Positions 20,701-35,800 are shown, numbered from the stretch's first letter. The stretch is 64,000 nucleotides of DNA from Sarcocystis neurona (GCA_000727475.1 KL647298.1:684552-748551), one strand, 5' to 3'. Notes: generated by a model from the letters alone, not told the origin. Numbers and translations: made by a program.

Positions 20701-22400
20701 AACGCGATCACTACTGTGTGCCAAGTATAGCAGTTGCAGCGAAACCAGTCGGAGACCCATGAGATGAAGAAGAGAGATCACACATGTCTGAGAAGAAACG
20801 CTTCCTGCGTTCTGCATGCGCGTGTACAGACAGTAGTGGCGTGGACTGCCTGGCAAACACAAACCGCGTGCATGCAACGCGTGCAGCGACCCTATTCATC
20901 CGCGTCTGCAGACGCGCGGTAAAGTCTGCGCAGTCGTAGAATTTCAGCTGGACACACAGACTGCATCATTCCTCTCACATTCTGTGTGTCCACCTGTCGC
21001 CTTGCACGCGTGCGACGGGTGGTCCGCGGTAACTCCTAGATTTTCACACGCCTTCAGAACAGGGCGCTATGGACAGCGGTTAAGGAGAAAGTGCACTCGT
21101 CGCCGCATCTTCCCTGTCATCCAGGGCTCGTTTCAAATTCGCTTTTCTGTTCGTTCCTGTATCTCTTCTCCGCACTTTTGGCAAAGAATAGTGTTTGCTC
21201 TCCATATTCCGGTCTCTCCCCGAGTTTGCGACTTCTCTATGTCCTAGTAGCCCCTCTACTCGCCGCACTACAAAATATACTGTAGAGTGCATTTTAATCT
21301 TGCGTCACAGTAAAACCAGTCGTTTCCACGACAGAGTCTGCGCGAGAAGTTGCCGCCAGCGGAAAACGGTATTTTATCGTGGCGAGTGGAGGCGCGACAA
21401 GAAAGAGAAGCCGTGCACGCGTGCTACAGATGTTGTATGCAGGGGGACGAACCGATACACGAATAATTTTTAAGTGCGGGCATCACTACGAGTAATTTCT
21501 GCCAAGGGCAGGTGCCAAAGAAAATGAACGGCCCCGACACAGGAAAGAGTCGTGAAGTGCTCGTCCTCTGGTGGAAACCGAAACGGGGTGTACACGCATG
21601 CACGAATGTAGGGGCAGACACGCTGTCTGGTGACGGGACACAAAACACTCCTTGTGTCACTCCGCCACATATCATCCACAAAATTGTATTTCTTCCACTG
21701 TGACGCCATCCTACAAGAATTCCAAATAAGACAGGTGGCTTGGTAGTGTGTCGTTTGCCGTGACTACTTTTTTCCCTGCATGCGAAGCAAGATGTTGCAT
21801 GCGTGTCCAGGCACCCGCACAGCAGAAGGGAAGCCGAAACAAACAATGAAAGACCAGGAACAAGCAACGCGAGAGAAGGTGCCGATGGCGCCGCCAAGTC
21901 CTTCTCCCCCCGTCTCTGCGTTTGCTGGTTATCAAACACCCAGAAGCTTGCAGAAGGCAGATGGACAGACGCCTGTCCGCCACAGAAGGAAGACACGACC
22001 AGCATCAAAAAACACGCAAAATTAGACAGCACGAACTCCTGAGAGAAAAACAAGACACGAGGCAGACGCACAAGAGAGACGGCCAGACAAGGAGAGACAC
22101 GAGGCCGGCCCGCAGACAGAGACGCGTCGCCGAGGTGCGACTGCCCGGCTGCTCCGTGGACGCGTCAAAGCGATGACGCTGCCGTAGACGTTTCCACAGG
22201 AAATAAGAGAAACGTGTGTGCCTCTGCAAGGCAGTGGCTCTTTAACTGCATGCACATGCAGACACGCACTTTCACTCGCAAAGCGACCGGTCTCTGGGCA
22301 AGCAGAAGATGCGCTGCGGCAGTAAAGTTCCTCATCAAAAACAGCGTCGCCACCCTGCGTGTACGCGCGTGTCCCTCTGCGTGAGTCCATACCTACAGAA
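17720..22400. other. Mixed spacer with weak minus-strand exon candidates
   Basis: No gene I can name. Three places look more like coding sequence than the rest. At 18840-19050 all three minus frames stay open. At about 20282-20345 a minus exon candidate (ARVRWRDDCEAVFLAH) lies between a CTTTCCTC tract ending in CAG and a CAC|GTATGT donor. At about 19180-19255 a minus frame reads QWPDLLKRVRELVDSKKA to a stop. I could not join them into one gene. The rest shows nothing. Confidence 0.25.
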
Positions 22401-22409
22401 CAACCCTTC

Positions 22410-22674
22410 CACGTATACACATATATATACATATATATACGCATGTATATGTACAAATATGTGCGTTCACCTATACAAATATATAGGTACACGTGCACGT
22501 ATATACATATGTATATACACACATATATATGCTTTTATATGGAGATACATACGTGCGTGGATACATACGTATATACATACGCACATGTACAAGTCTACAG
22601 AAGTACGTGCATGTATATATATAAATATACCTCCACATATATATGCTGTTACATGAACATAAATACGTGCACGG

Positions 22675-22709
<35 letters not shown>

Positions 22710-22780
22710 CATGTGTATACACGCATATATCCAAATATAGATACCCGCACACAAACAAATATACACACACATACAGCATT
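22410..22780. repeat. AT-rich (TATATACA)n island
   Basis: Interrupted (TA)n and (CATA)n with Tyr/Ile-rich frames on both strands. A second cluster lies at about 23135-23275. No exon seen. Confidence 0.85.
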
Positions 22781-25000
22781 TGAATGTGTGACTCGACCGG
22801 GGAAGTGCGGTCGCATGCATCAGAGAGACGCGTCAAGAGGTCATGGCGCCGCACCCGCATGCATGCGTCCCCGAGAAGAGGAGAGCAGAGCTTCGGCTGG
22901 ACGCTGCATGCGGTGGAGAGAGAGAGACTGACGCATGCGCGCGCGCTGCGACTGCTGCTGCTGCGCAGCAGCAACAGCAAAGGCGCCGGCCAGCGTTTCT
23001 CTATGCCCGGCAGGCAGCCACACACACGCGTGTCAGCGGGACCGCCACATATATAGGAAAATGGCGCAAGTGCGCGGACTTTCAAAAGTTCCTCGTATGG
23101 CTACGGAGAAGCAACGAGGTCCACAGAGAGGACCGCCACCAGACATACATACATATATGTACGTATTTATATGTATCTATACTGCCTACAGAAAAACGGA
23201 GATGTGCGGAGAGAGAGCAGCCACCATATATATATATATACACATATATATGTATATACGTCGTTACGTACATACTTGTGTGTATCCATACGGTGTGGAG
23301 GAAGAGCGGGATGCGGGGAGGAGACCAAAACTGTACATGTAAGTAGACGTGTATATATGTGCGTCTTTTTATGCATTTGCCTAAATTCTTCTTGCAGCAG
23401 CGGCGGGTAGAGGGCACACAGAGGGCGAGACAAGATATGACCAGGTGGCTGCATGCAGTGCTGAAGCGCTTGAGGAAGTTTCAGCGAAGACGCAGAGGGA
23501 ATTCAAAAAGACATCGAGAGACAGAAGACAAAAAGCGCATGCTGTGGATAACCCACGTCGAAAACACATGCGCCGCCGCGCGAGCCTCCCTCTCAATACT
23601 TCCCGGACCGCACCGATGCATGCGCGCATGGCATCAGCCGTGAGGACAGTCCTGTCTACCCACGCAGAGCTCATAAACCTCTGACATGCTGCACGGGTCT
23701 TACATATATATATGTACATGGATAGGTGGATGGATAGGTAGACGGGTCAATAGAGAGTGACGCATACTTACAGCGGTGTCGGGACGGGGGAGCATATACG
23801 TAGAAGCGCTGTACTCGTCGACAGAAAACAGACACTGCATCAAGACGGGACTAACAATTATACAGAGACAGATACGTCAGCACATGTGTCTGCCTGCACA
23901 CATGTATGTGTCAGCGCATGCATCTCGCTGTACGCACGGGAACACTCATATAGGTACACACGTGTGTGGGAGCGTATGAAAGGACTGCTGGGAGAGAGAC
24001 GCGGCATGCTCGCTCTTGTGCATGCGGCGCGCGGAAAAAGAGGAACGATGCCGGCTCTCAATCAGCAAAGGCATGCAGTCATCATCAACGTCCCGCTTCG
24101 TTGCTTCCAGCAGCAGCGCGCTGCGGGTCCAGCAGCAGCGCAGAAAGAGGGGCCCGCGAGAAGCCGGGGGAGGGCTGGGAACGTGGAGCCTTCGTCAGCA
24201 CAGAAGCAGCACGTGCATGCAGCAGCAGCTGCTGCAGCATTCCCTCCGACTCGCCACGACGCAGAAAGACAAAGCAGAGAAAGATCAAAAAGAGAAGCGC
24301 TCGTAAGACGAGGAAAGCCAGCCAAGTCCGAAGGGTTACGGCGCTGTGCCGCTGACGGCTGCTGCTGCTGCAGGCATCGTCGTAGATGCAGCAGCAGCGG
24401 CCGCAAGGGCCTTTGTTCTCTCAAGTTCAGCAGCAGCGTCTTGGTGCTCCCGCAGCAGCTGGAGAAAGTTCTTCTCCTAACAAGCAGCCACAGCAGAGCA
24501 ACGGCGGTGGCAGTTGGACCCGCAGCAACGCGAGGAGGATGGGCAGCCGCAAAAAATGAGCAGCACACAGCTACAGCTGCCGCGGACAGCCAGTCCAACG
24601 TCCACAAAAAATTCGCTCCACACACACGAAGAAAGCAGCTCCTGAGCAGATCACCGCATGCATCCGCTGCAGTGGCACACTCGCTAGCAGCAGCACGTTA
24701 CGCTTCCCCTTCAAAAGTCGTCACGGGACTGCTGCTGCTGCTGCATGCGCTTCGGTGTCGACCCTGCAGGCGTACGCTATTTATTATTGATCTGCACACG
24801 TGGGTGCCCGCATGCACGCCTACCTCTCGGTATTACAGACTTCTTATTTATAGGCGCACGTAGGAGCTCGCACGCACGCGTAGTTCTTTGTATGCATGCA
24901 CCCACACACACATGTACATCTGTGTCTCCGCCTCTCCCTCTGTCTCCGTCCCCCCCTACGTGCCCTTACCGTATGTATGTACCCGCGTGTACAGCAGATA
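22780..25000. other. TGCATGC- and CAG-rich spacer
   Basis: Contains many TGCATGC motifs, CAG-rich parts at 24090-24740 and an AT cluster at 23220. The 368-codon plus frame at 23757-24863 opens with a non-ATG codon and is mainly Ala/Arg/Ser low complexity. I see no family signature and call no gene. Confidence 0.5.
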
Positions 25001-25019
25001 TACACAAATACATAGAGAC

Positions 25020-25552
25020 ACAAAGATATGTATGTACATTTAATATATACGTATATATACATTTCTACGAGGTCCCTGAAGAATATACATATACATATAT
25101 ATATGTATATATGTCTACAAGACCGCAGAGGTACCTGTATATATATGTATATGACTGTTGAGCAACAGCAGGCACACACACATATATATATACCATTGCT
25201 CAGGATCCCCAACGAGTACACACATATACATTCCTACTACATATACATATATGCGTATAGATTAACGTTGGGCAGCAACCCGTACATATATACACACATA
25301 GAAAAGATATGCATAGACATGTGGACGTAGTAAGGCACGCACATATATATACACATACGTGTATACCTATATCAGCATCTCTACGTACACATATACATGT
25401 ATACTTGCCTGTCTGTGTCCACCTTCTCTCTCTCTGTATATATATATATATTTTTTTATATCTATGTGTCTGCATCCCTATGTACACACATACGTGAATA
25501 TCTATCTGTCTGTGTCCTCCTTCTCAGTCTCTGTCTCTCCCTTTCTAAGTAA

Positions 25553-25583
<31 letters not shown>

Positions 25584-25690
25584 CTTCTATATCTATACAT
25601 TTGCATCTCTGTGTGTATATATATACACATAAATATTTGTCTGTCTGTGTCCTCCTTCTCTCTACATGTACATATGTATATATGCACGTG
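25020..25690. repeat. AT-rich island with a recurring CTGTCTGTGTCC unit
   Basis: (TA)n tracts alternate with a pyrimidine-rich unit of the form CTGTCTGTGTCCNCCTTCTCTCT, seen near 25410, 25505 and 25640, followed each time by a new TA run. It lies just downstream of the stop codon of the SWI3-like gene, so it may sit in or after its 3' untranslated region. Confidence 0.8.
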
Positions 25691-25960
25691 CTGCTGATTT
25701 GGTACGCGTTTAGGAGAGCTGTTGCTGCATGGCACTTTCCATCGAGCAGCCGTTGCAAGTAGTCCCTTCACGCATGCTCATGAAGTCTGTTTCGTCTTCA
25801 CATACAACACTTTGCTGCAAGTTGGGCGTGCGTTTCTCGACGAGCCTTTTCCTCCCTTCCTCCTTCTGTGTGTGCGTTCTCGTCTGTGTGTGTGTACGTC
25901 TCATACGCGTCTTTGCTGGGGCCACCAGGCCTGGGTCGCCATCCCTTCTCCTCCTCCTTT

Positions 25961-26840
25961 TTATGTCCTCACCAGACTGCGTTTGCTCCTCGCAATGCGT
26001 TTCTCAAGGATTTGCACGCAGTTCATTTTGCATTCCAGCTGCTGCAGCTGTAGTTGCACGACTTCGCGCAGAAGCTTCTCCGCCTCTGCTTCCTCTGCCA
26101 ACGCCAGTTCTGCTGCGCTGGCCGCTCCTGCTGCAAGTGCCGTGCTTCTCGCCGCTTCAAGATCTCGGTCAGCGACGAGTCCTCCACCGCTTCCCCAAGA
26201 CGACGACGGCTGCTGCTGTTCCTCCCCCCCCACAGCAGCAGCAGCTGCACCGCTGGCTGCACCGTTTCGTTGGTGCCCCGCAGCTGCTGTCTCTGGCCCA
26301 GCAGCAGCACCACCGCCGCTGCTTCCTCTCTCCGTATCTCCTTCTTCTGCTTCCTCTTCCGACCCCGTGCCTTGCTGCTGCTGTTGCTGCTGTTTCTTTC
26401 CCCTTCCCAGTGCGCCTGCGGCTGCCACATCTTCTGCAGCTGCCTGCTGCTGCTCCTTCAGCTCGGCTCCTCCTGCTGCTGTCTGCGTCTCCTCCACGCC
26501 TGCGCCTGTGGCACCGATTTCTGCCCGCCCGACCTCCGCAGCTGCGTCCTCGTCTGCTGTCGCTTCCTCCTTCGTTACTGCTGCTGCTGCTCCTCCTGCT
26601 GTCGTCCCTCCTGCTGCCGGCTCCGCATCCTCCGCTGCAGTCTCTGCAGCGGTGCCACCGCCTCGTGCCGCTGCTGCCGGGCGCCGCAACGTGCCCAGCT
26701 CAACGGCCCGGTCCAGCGCAGCTTTCGCAGCAGCAGCAGCAACAGACGGGTGCACGGAAGAAGCGAGGAACGCCAGCAGCGACAGCAGCGGGTTGGCGAA
26801 GCCGAGGAAAGGCTCGCGACCCGCCGCGCCGGATCTCTCA
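25961..26840 (-). other. Terminal exon of the SWI3-like gene, with low-complexity linker
   Basis: The exon starts in phase 2 after CACTGCAG. It reads REPFLGFANPLLSLLAFLAS and SMHPSVAAAAAKAAL, both family-typical. About 200 residues of Ala/Glu/Gly/Gln low complexity follow, including a run of seven Gln, then the closing amphipathic helix. The plus strand here also has a 465-codon open frame, which is antisense shadow. Confidence 0.88.
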
Positions 26841-29800
26841 CTGCAGTGTCACCATCCCGCAGCATCGCAACGGAAAGGCAAAAAATCTGCATTGGTTTTC
26901 ATCATCGTTTTCTGGTGTTCTCTCTTTGCATACTCTTTCGAAAAGTTCGCACTTCAGCACAGACACCTACACAAAAGGAATGCCTATAAAATCGTGTCTC
27001 TACTGACACACGTTTCAACACCCAGACGCACGAATCCGCCTATCGCTACATCAGCCGCTACTACGCAGATACCCACCTCCACCTGCCTGTCTATCCGTAC
27101 ACATGGTATATACATGTAAACATATGCGTACATATATATATGTATACATACGTATATACACACATGCATTTATACATACACACATATGCGCATATATACA
27201 CATACATGCATGTACATACGCATACACCTGTATATACATACATATACATGTATACAGGTATAAATACGCATGCACGTACATGCACACACATACGCATACA
27301 TGTATAATGTACATATTTGTATACATATATACGTCTACACATACATACATACACATACACACATACATGCGTATACATACGCGTACATCTATATACATAC
27401 ATATACATGCATACATATATATGTAGACAAATAAGATACATAGGTAGGTAAGGATACATATAGATACATATGGACATGTGCATAGCTATCATCACGCAGA
27501 TCCGCGGCTGTCTCTGTACACCCGTCTACACCCGGCTGGCGCATGCAGAAGGAGACACGCGCTTGCAGATACATGCGCCTGCTGCGGCTCAGAAGAGACA
27601 CCCCTGCGTTTTTGTTCGCATCAGCGTGGAGGTATATCCCAACTGCTGCGTCTGCAGCGCCCGGGGGAAGCCGAAAATTGCGAGCGGGCCCCCGCCCACA
27701 TGCACCGGCCTCGTCGAGGGTACATACACCCCAGCAGGCAGTCCCACGGACAACACGAGCAGAGAGCGGTACGACACTAACTGGCGCAGTCTCTGCCATT
27801 TCGCAGGTCGCTCTTCGCTTTGAAAAATGAGAGAACACACGGCGCGTACGCCCTGGCTTCCGTTCCCCACCCTCCCGTCCCCCCCCCACGCACAACGGGA
27901 ACGTGCTTTGTGTCTCGGTGTGGCGCAAACAGCAGCAGCAGAGACGCGCAGCGACGGACGTGACGCCAGCTGAACGCGCCGCGCCGCAGCAGCAACAGCA
28001 GCCGCAGCGAAACGGCAGCAGCAGCAGCGAAACACCAGCCCGGCGACAGCAGCGGCAACGGCGACAGCAGTAGCAACGGCAGCAGCTGAGACAGCAGCAG
28101 CAGCAGCAGAAAGCGAGAGACTCAAATATGTTCTTCGACGAATTTCTCTCCGCAGCGACAGAAGTGATCACATGGCTGGGTGTTCCAAGTCGGGAAGTCG
28201 TTCATGGAGAAAGAGGCACGCACAACACGGGCGGTTTCAGCCAGACGAGAACGGATGCACCTGCGTTTATCCGTCCACGCTCTGCTTTTCCTGCTGTGAC
28301 GCGTGTTTTCTGCAGGCCGGCAGACGTCCAGACGTCGACGGCCGGACGCACGTGTGTGGGCGTGCGCAGCTACAAAATAGAGTAGAATTCCTCGCCCGCA
28401 GAAGTCGCAGGGACGAAGAAAGACAGAGACGGAGACCGACATGTGTCCGCATCAACAGGGCAGGCATCTCCAGTCAAAATTGCATGCAGCGGCGCACGTG
28501 CACACACACACACATACATGCACAGGAGGACGCATGTTTACAACTGGGGGGGAGAAAAACTGCTGCCGCTCCTGGTGCTGCTGGTGCTGCTGGCGCTGCT
28601 GGCACTGCTGCTGCTGTTGCTGCTGGCTCTACTGCTGCTTCTGCTGGCGACTCAAACGGTTGTGTGAAGGACTTACAGTTGAGACGGGAAATTGGTGACA
28701 GTGCTGGCGCTGCAGGTGGTGCCGAGAGAAGTCGCCGCAGGCGAGAAAAACGGCTCTTTGATCGGCAGCTGGATGAAACGCTCTACACACATCTGTGCAG
28801 TGCGGCCCCCGCCGACGTGCGCTGCAACCTCGGTCCAGTTGTCTTTATACCTCTCGATCGCCTCTGCACGCAGCCCACAGCAGTAGCAGCAGCAGTTGCA
28901 AGCAGAGAGCAGCGGCCGGCAGAAAAGCAGATGGCAGGACAGACAGACGCAGTCGCGCGTCCAGCCCCAACCAGGCACCCGGCAGCAGCGCACCGGGCGG
29001 GACGACCGCCTCCACGAAGAAGACAGCAGCAACACACTGCAGCGCATGCAAGCAGCCTCGAGACAGCAGCAGGAAGGGCACCAGCGGAAGCCACTTGCAT
29101 GGTACCGTGCACACACCGAACGCAGGTCCACACAAACAGCAGCGGACTCTCCGCATGCAGCCCGCGCGCTCCCAGGCAGCGATTCTCCACAGCAGAGTCT
29201 GCGTGCAGCAATCCTTCACGTCCGACGGGCATCCTGCAGGCGTATATCCACACGTATTGATGTCCTTCCACTCACATCCGGCACGCATGCAGGGCAAACC
29301 CACGGACCGCAAGATATGCACAGCAGCCGCATCCAATCGCCGCACAAGCGAGTGCATGCACGCAGGAACCCGCGTGTTTGGGGGGTACCACGACGCACGC
29401 ACGACAGCAAGCTTCCCATATAAGGCATCCTCGTCGTTATCCTGTCCTCCCCACGCCGGTGTCCCGGACTGCGCGCAGTTCTCGCATTTGCAAGCCCCAA
29501 CAGACGGCCTCCCCGAACGCATGCAGCGTGAACTCGCACACTGGAGCCTACGACTCCCGCAAAACGCATGCACGCCCCACAAATAACCTGCATGCACGCC
29601 GCGACCTATATATGAAAACACCCACCTGGACATCCCCAGACGCATGCGTATGCAATCACGTACGTACGCGCACACATCCACGTATCTGCCTACACATGCA
29701 TACGTATACATATGCATCCATATATCCATACATACATAGACACATGTATGTTTTCCTCTCTCCTTCTCTTTCTCTCTGTATATATACACGTGTAGATATA

Positions 29801-32800
29801 CATAGACGTGTATCGTGTGGGTCTATACATGGGAAAACTAGATGCGTATATACACATATATATATATTCACGTGTGTCTTCTTCTTTTTCACTGTCTCTC
29901 TCTTCTCTGTGCATATATATATATATATACATACATACATACACGTGTATAGTGCGAGGGTACATACAGGAAACGTACATGCCTACCCTCTGGGGGGTGA
30001 TCAGCTTTGCGAGATACATACATATATATATATGTATGTCCCTTACTCTGTGAGATTGTACGTACATGTAAACATATATATTATATATATATATGTGTGT
30101 ATTTACGTATGCATATATACATGTATACGTGCATCTGTATGAAACAGAGAAGCCAGGCGGACCCACACTCAAAGCAGGAGCGTGCGCAGAAATACAGCGC
30201 ACCTTCGCACAGGACGCAGACTTCACTATAACCGAATACAGAAGACACGGTTGCAGCCTTCGCATACGTGTCCCTGCATACATGTACGTCCACACATATG
30301 AATAGATAGACAAATACATACACATACACATATGCGTATGTAGATACATGAATGTATAGAGAGAGCAAGGACTGTGAAGTACCTGAACATGCAGTCGATG
30401 AGAGTTAGGAACTCCCGCCACGTCTCCGTACATTTTGATTTGTAGACTTACATACATATTCATACACACGTACACACGTACGTTATCCAGGCATTTATGT
30501 ATGCCTAATATATACATCTCTACTTGTGTATACACGTGCACCTTTGTATACATACACACGTGCGTTGGTTGCTGCTGTCGCGCATGCATGTGTGGTCAGA
30601 GACAGCAAACTTGGCTCACCGATGAGACGCTCCGTCTGCGCGAGAGTCCACCCTCCCTCTTTGTCTTCTGCAGCCATGACCGGCACGTCCACCTGATGCA
30701 TGCAGCAGGAGCAGCGGCAGCAAAAACGCCCGCAATGAAAGAACGAGACGGGGCCACCAGCAGCGACAGCAGAACAGCCTGGGGAGTTGGTCGGGACAGG
30801 CAGGGAAAGAAGCGACCCGTAGCTGCAGCAGCAGCAGCAGCGCGGATGCATGCGCGCGCTGTAGCAGACGCGAGGAACCTAAACCTAGCATCGTAAGACC
30901 TCCTACTATCACTGGTACATATTTGGAGTTCTACGTAGTTTTCACTTATTCAAAGAAAACGAACTTTTCCTTCAAGCTCATCCCAGAGTCGACGCCCGCA
31001 GGCAGCAGCAGCTCCAGCAGCGGCGACGCATCCCAGCAGCAACGTGGTGCGTGCGCGCAAGTAGCCGCAGAGGGGGTGCAGGCAGCAGAAGCAGCAGTCG
31101 AGCAACATGTTCAGCAGGAGACAGCTACAGAAGCGCAACGTGCGCGACTTCCGGAAGTGAACAGCCGCAGGTGGCCGCTCACGAGCAACTAGCAAACCAA
31201 AAGGGACCCGCAGCACCGCGGAACGCAGCAGCAAAAAAAAGAGGACGCAGCAGACGAGTCCAGGGACGCAGCACCGGACGACAAGAATTTGCAGACTGCC
31301 AGGGAAAAAGAAGAGACAAGCCGTGTGCGGCAACAGCAGGAGCAGCACACGAGAGCGCGGCAGCCGCAGCCGTACGCGGAAAAGCAGCAGCAGCGCGAGC
31401 AAACATGAGCGCAGCAGCAGCAGCAGTATGCGGGAAAGGAGCAGGAACAGCAGCACGCTGGAGTGCAGCAGCAGAAAATAGTAGCCGCTTGTAGTGGAAG
31501 TGGTCCTGAAGCAGGGGAGCGTGTCCCCAGAAGAAATGTCCACACACGAAGTTCTCACGCATGCATGCAGGCGACTTGCTGCGCATTACTTTGAGAAATT
31601 GGCGACTGTTGAGAACGGGAGGAAAGCGACCCTCGGCGAAGCATCTCAGACACCAGACGCAGCGATCCAGCACCCCCAGAGAGACGCCTGCAGCAGCAGC
31701 AGCACGGCAATGTTCGCATCCACCCCACTCACAGACACATACAGACGCATGCGTTTAGAGCACTGCAGAGAGCCGCACAGTCTCCCTTTACCTCTGAGTG
31801 ATCTGCAGCAGGTTCATACGTACACACCAGCGCGCATGCAGCCACGGGCGCACGAGTGTCTTATCGACAGAAAGGAAAGGGAGAGACACACGAATACACA
31901 GAGACAGACTTTCACACGCATATATACATGAAACGAACGAAGATATACACATCTGTGGATAGAAGACTGCTCGCGTAAGAGCAGACAGAGACAGACACAA
32001 GCTACCCATACACATGTATCTGTATACAGGATTGACGACAGATATATACCAGATTCATAAAAATGGCCTGCCACAGACACAGTGACGCAGATATAGATGA
32101 AGCGACGAAATCCACCCACATTAGACGAGAGCCTGAGCGAAGGAGATACAGATATACAAGCCGAGGACTACAATACATAAGGAGAACTCCCCACCCAGCG
32201 GGTTGATATATAAAGAAGAGTTACTGAGAGACACAGAAGGAGAGGCAGCCGTATAAAGACAGATAAAGACCTCCCCCTCTGTACACACACAGACATACAC
32301 ACCCAGGTAAGGCACAGACACACACGGGTAAAAAACCTTACATATTTTTGTACGTACATAAATCCCGGATACACCCCTCTTCTTCGGAGTCGCATGCAGC
32401 CACCGGGGCGTCCCCCTACACACGCAGGCGCATGCAGCTGCCCCGCCCCCACTCCTCTCAGAGAGCGCAACAGCGACACTCCTGCAGCCCCGGAAGAACA
32501 GTCTCGCAGGAGGAGCAGCAGCAGCAGCACCGCCCACGGCCTCCACACTTTCCCCCCTGCGTGTCGGCGTAATCCCCCAAGAAACACACACACTCAGGCC
32601 TACCATCGCAGATTGGGAGACGGAGACAAGACAGCCATACATACCCCACTTCCGACAGCCAGGAAGAGACGCGCACTTTCAACGTGTAGGGCCCTCTCCA
32701 TAAAAATATCTATTTTGAATTCTCTTCGGTCCTCCTTCGTCAGGCGCTTGTTATATATGTTCCTCAGTGCCTGTTGCTAAGTTCCTCCTGCATATATCCG

Positions 32801-35800
32801 GCGATACGTACCTCTATTCATACGTATATATGCGTACTTGTGGATTCTCTTCTGCATATATACCACCGTACGTAACTATACATATACTGTTGAATTCTCT
32901 CCGCTTCTGATGTGTTGATAGAAATTTCGCTGCGTCTGCGTCAAAGGCTCCCTGCAGGTGCCCCTGCGGCCTTCACGCAAGTCGGGAGAACACACCGCAC
33001 TGCAGAGCGCATGCGTGCGCGTAGCCAGACACATATGTAAGTCTCGGCGTGCTTCTGTTTGAAGGATAACTACCTGGCATAAGCTTCTGGAAGGAAGAGA
33101 CAGCTCCTCGAACCGTCGGCGAAGAAGACCTGCCGTTCAGTCGAGGGGCGGCAGTGGGGAAGCGGGGGACGCGCGGACGGGGACGCGCATGCAACGGCAC
33201 CCCGACGCGGCGATGCATCATAATAAGGAAAACACTCCCGTCTCAAACGGCTTTCTCCCGCTTTTTGAGAGAGTCACTATGATCGACCGTAGCAGAGAAT
33301 AAACCCGTGCAATTTCTGTGTATATCAAGTAGATGGCTTACCTGTGACGCAGGCAGGGCGCAGGACGTAGTACGAGTAAACGCAAATCTTCCCGCAGACA
33401 ACGCAGCGCCATGGGCCTCGGCCCTCTGCAGGGTGCAGCAGCTCGTCTGTCGCACTCCCTGCAGCGCGGCCCCTGCTGCTCTGCGCAGCGGGAGACTCTC
33501 TCTCCATCAGAGAAGCTTCCTGCTGGCTCAGCGCCTGCGCAGCAGCAGCAGCACCAGCAGCAGCAGCAAAGCGCCTCTCGCGCAGGTGCACTTTTTGAGC
33601 AGCCCACCAGGCTTGCCCGCATGTGTCGACAGGATTTTCGCACAGACTCCCGCAGCTGTCCAGCTAATTCTTCCCCCCCCATCCTGCGGCCGGATGCACT
33701 CACATGTATCTCGGGAAGAAGAGACGAGACAGCAGCACGAAACACACGGAGACGCAGACCGAGAAGAGAGCGCTGTCTCTGTGTGTGTCGGTGGGTTTGT
33801 GCCACAAACGGCGGCGCGGTGACAGCATACGTCGTCTTCTGGCGAGAGACGAGACGTTGCAGAGGAAGGCACGCAGAGAGGAAGATATACACAAATGTAT
33901 AAATACGTAGACATGCTAGGGAGACTCCTACACCGAGAAGCAGGTGTCTCCTTGTAGTGAAGCTGCCTAGAAAACATAGACGACGTTGCTCCCTATCTGC
34001 CTGCCCTTTCTACAGGCAAGAATTTGGTCACTTGCTTTCTTTGTTCTCTCCCAGCAACTATACATCTACGTAGATAAGGACACATGACTATACGCATATA
34101 CACATACGTACATATATATATGTCTATTTCTCGTGTTGAGGGTCTCGAAGAAAAGACTCCTCCTGTTGTTCTGGGTTGAGCAGCTACTGCGCCACCCAAA
34201 GAGTGACCCATACATCTATACTGATACATACAAATAACAGCTGGTCTTGGAGACATACAGGAACGACAGACTGAGATACGTAACCACACGTATATACGCA
34301 TATATATATATATATATGATGCAGACTGCTACAAATGTATACACGTACGTATAGATAGCACTACAGCTATATATCGGCTACGCAGCTACTAGAGAGAGGG
34401 AGACATACACACAAGCTGACGCATCTACACACAAACCAGCCCCCATAAATCCTGATGCATGCGACGACTCCTGTGCTTCTTCCCAGGTAGAAGACAGCCT
34501 CTATTTCTCTCCATCTCTCTCTCTACATGTAAAAGAATATACCGTCGCTCCACGCAGGCAGTCTGCACACATACACATACATATACATATATGAAGACTT
34601 TTCGTTGTGGTTCTCGGCTGTGCTGCGCTGCTTGTCAGCCGGCCCGAGCGTGCTGCCGCCGCAACAGGTGCAGCACGGGCAGACGCGGCAGCAGAGAAAG
34701 CAGCGGTGAAGGCAGGGAGAGGCGCGCACGAGGCAGCTGCGGCAGCAGCGGCAGCGTGGAAGACGGAGAAGGAGGTGTCGGTGAAGGAGGCGAACGACGG
34801 CACAGCAGCAGAAGAGAGAGCCGCGCGAGTAATACCTGAAAGTCCCGCAGCAAAAATTCTTTGCGCTTGGCGAGGGCCGACGGAATGGTGGAAGGATCTG
34901 CCTGAAAGTTGATGATGCCCCAGTAGTCGAGGAAGCTATGAAGCCGCAGCAACAGCGCAGCGTCTGCCGCTGCAGCAGGACGAGCCCACACACATGTACA
35001 CAGCAGCAGCATGGTGCCGCCGACAAGGTGCAGCAAAAAGAGAAAGCAGCAATAGCTGGGGCCCTATCACAGCGAGATGCATACGAGGCACTCTTGCAGA
35101 AGAAGGACAACGTGGCTACTGCTGCTGCACGTCCCCACGCTGTTCAAAAGAAGCGTGAGCAACGGCCACTCCACCCACGTACCGCGAAAGAAACAGCAGC
35201 GAGAGCAGCGAGAGTTGCATGCCAGCGGCAAGAGCAACAGCACGCAGAAACAGGCCAACGTGTAAGAGGGAAAGTTCAGCAGCTCTCGCGGAGGCAGACA
35301 CCGACGGCGCGATCAGCAGCAGCAAGAGCACACTTGGCTGTTGCTGCTGTCTCCTTTTGCTGCCCCTTGTCGGCGGCAGCAGCAGCACTAGAAGCGGCAG
35401 CAGTAGCGGCGGTGGCAGCACAAGCGGCAGCAGCAGGCGCCGCAGCAGCAGAAGCAGCAGCAACAGAAGTGGTAGCAGCAGAAGAGGTAGCAACACGAGC
35501 GGCAAGACCAGAAATGAATGAACCACAAAAGCAGCACCTGGAGAGGAGCATGCAGGAGCAGTCGCACATGCAGCAGTAACAGCAGCACGCGCAGCAGCAA
35601 CAGTTGTACCAGCTGCATCAAGTGTAACAGCAGTAGTTGGTGTAACACCAGCTGCACGTGCAGCAGCAGCACCAGTGTAGCAGCGGCAGTAGACGCAGCG
35701 GCATCACCAGGTGTAGCAGCAGCAGTAGATGTAGCAGCTGCAGTAGATGTGGCAGCAGTAGATGTAGCAGCAGGTGTAGCAGCAGCAGCGTTGAGTAGCA

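Noticed and set aside
21424..22071. 215-codon minus frame in repeat-poor sequence
   Set aside because: First codon is GTG, composition is Phe/Ser/Leu-rich, no motif and no splice context that links it to another exon.
23757..24863. 368-codon open frame on the plus strand
   Set aside because: Starts at a non-ATG codon, low complexity, no motif. Could hide an exon but does not meet the standard.
25722..27119. 465-codon open frame on the plus strand
   Set aside because: Antisense shadow of the terminal SWI3-like exon, Leu/Cys/Ser/Ala-rich, with no ATG-supported domain.
28172..29260. 362-codon plus frame and an overlapping 314-codon minus frame
   Set aside because: Both overlap the SANT exon in wrong frames. 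The conserved SANT reading is in another minus register with correct splice sites.
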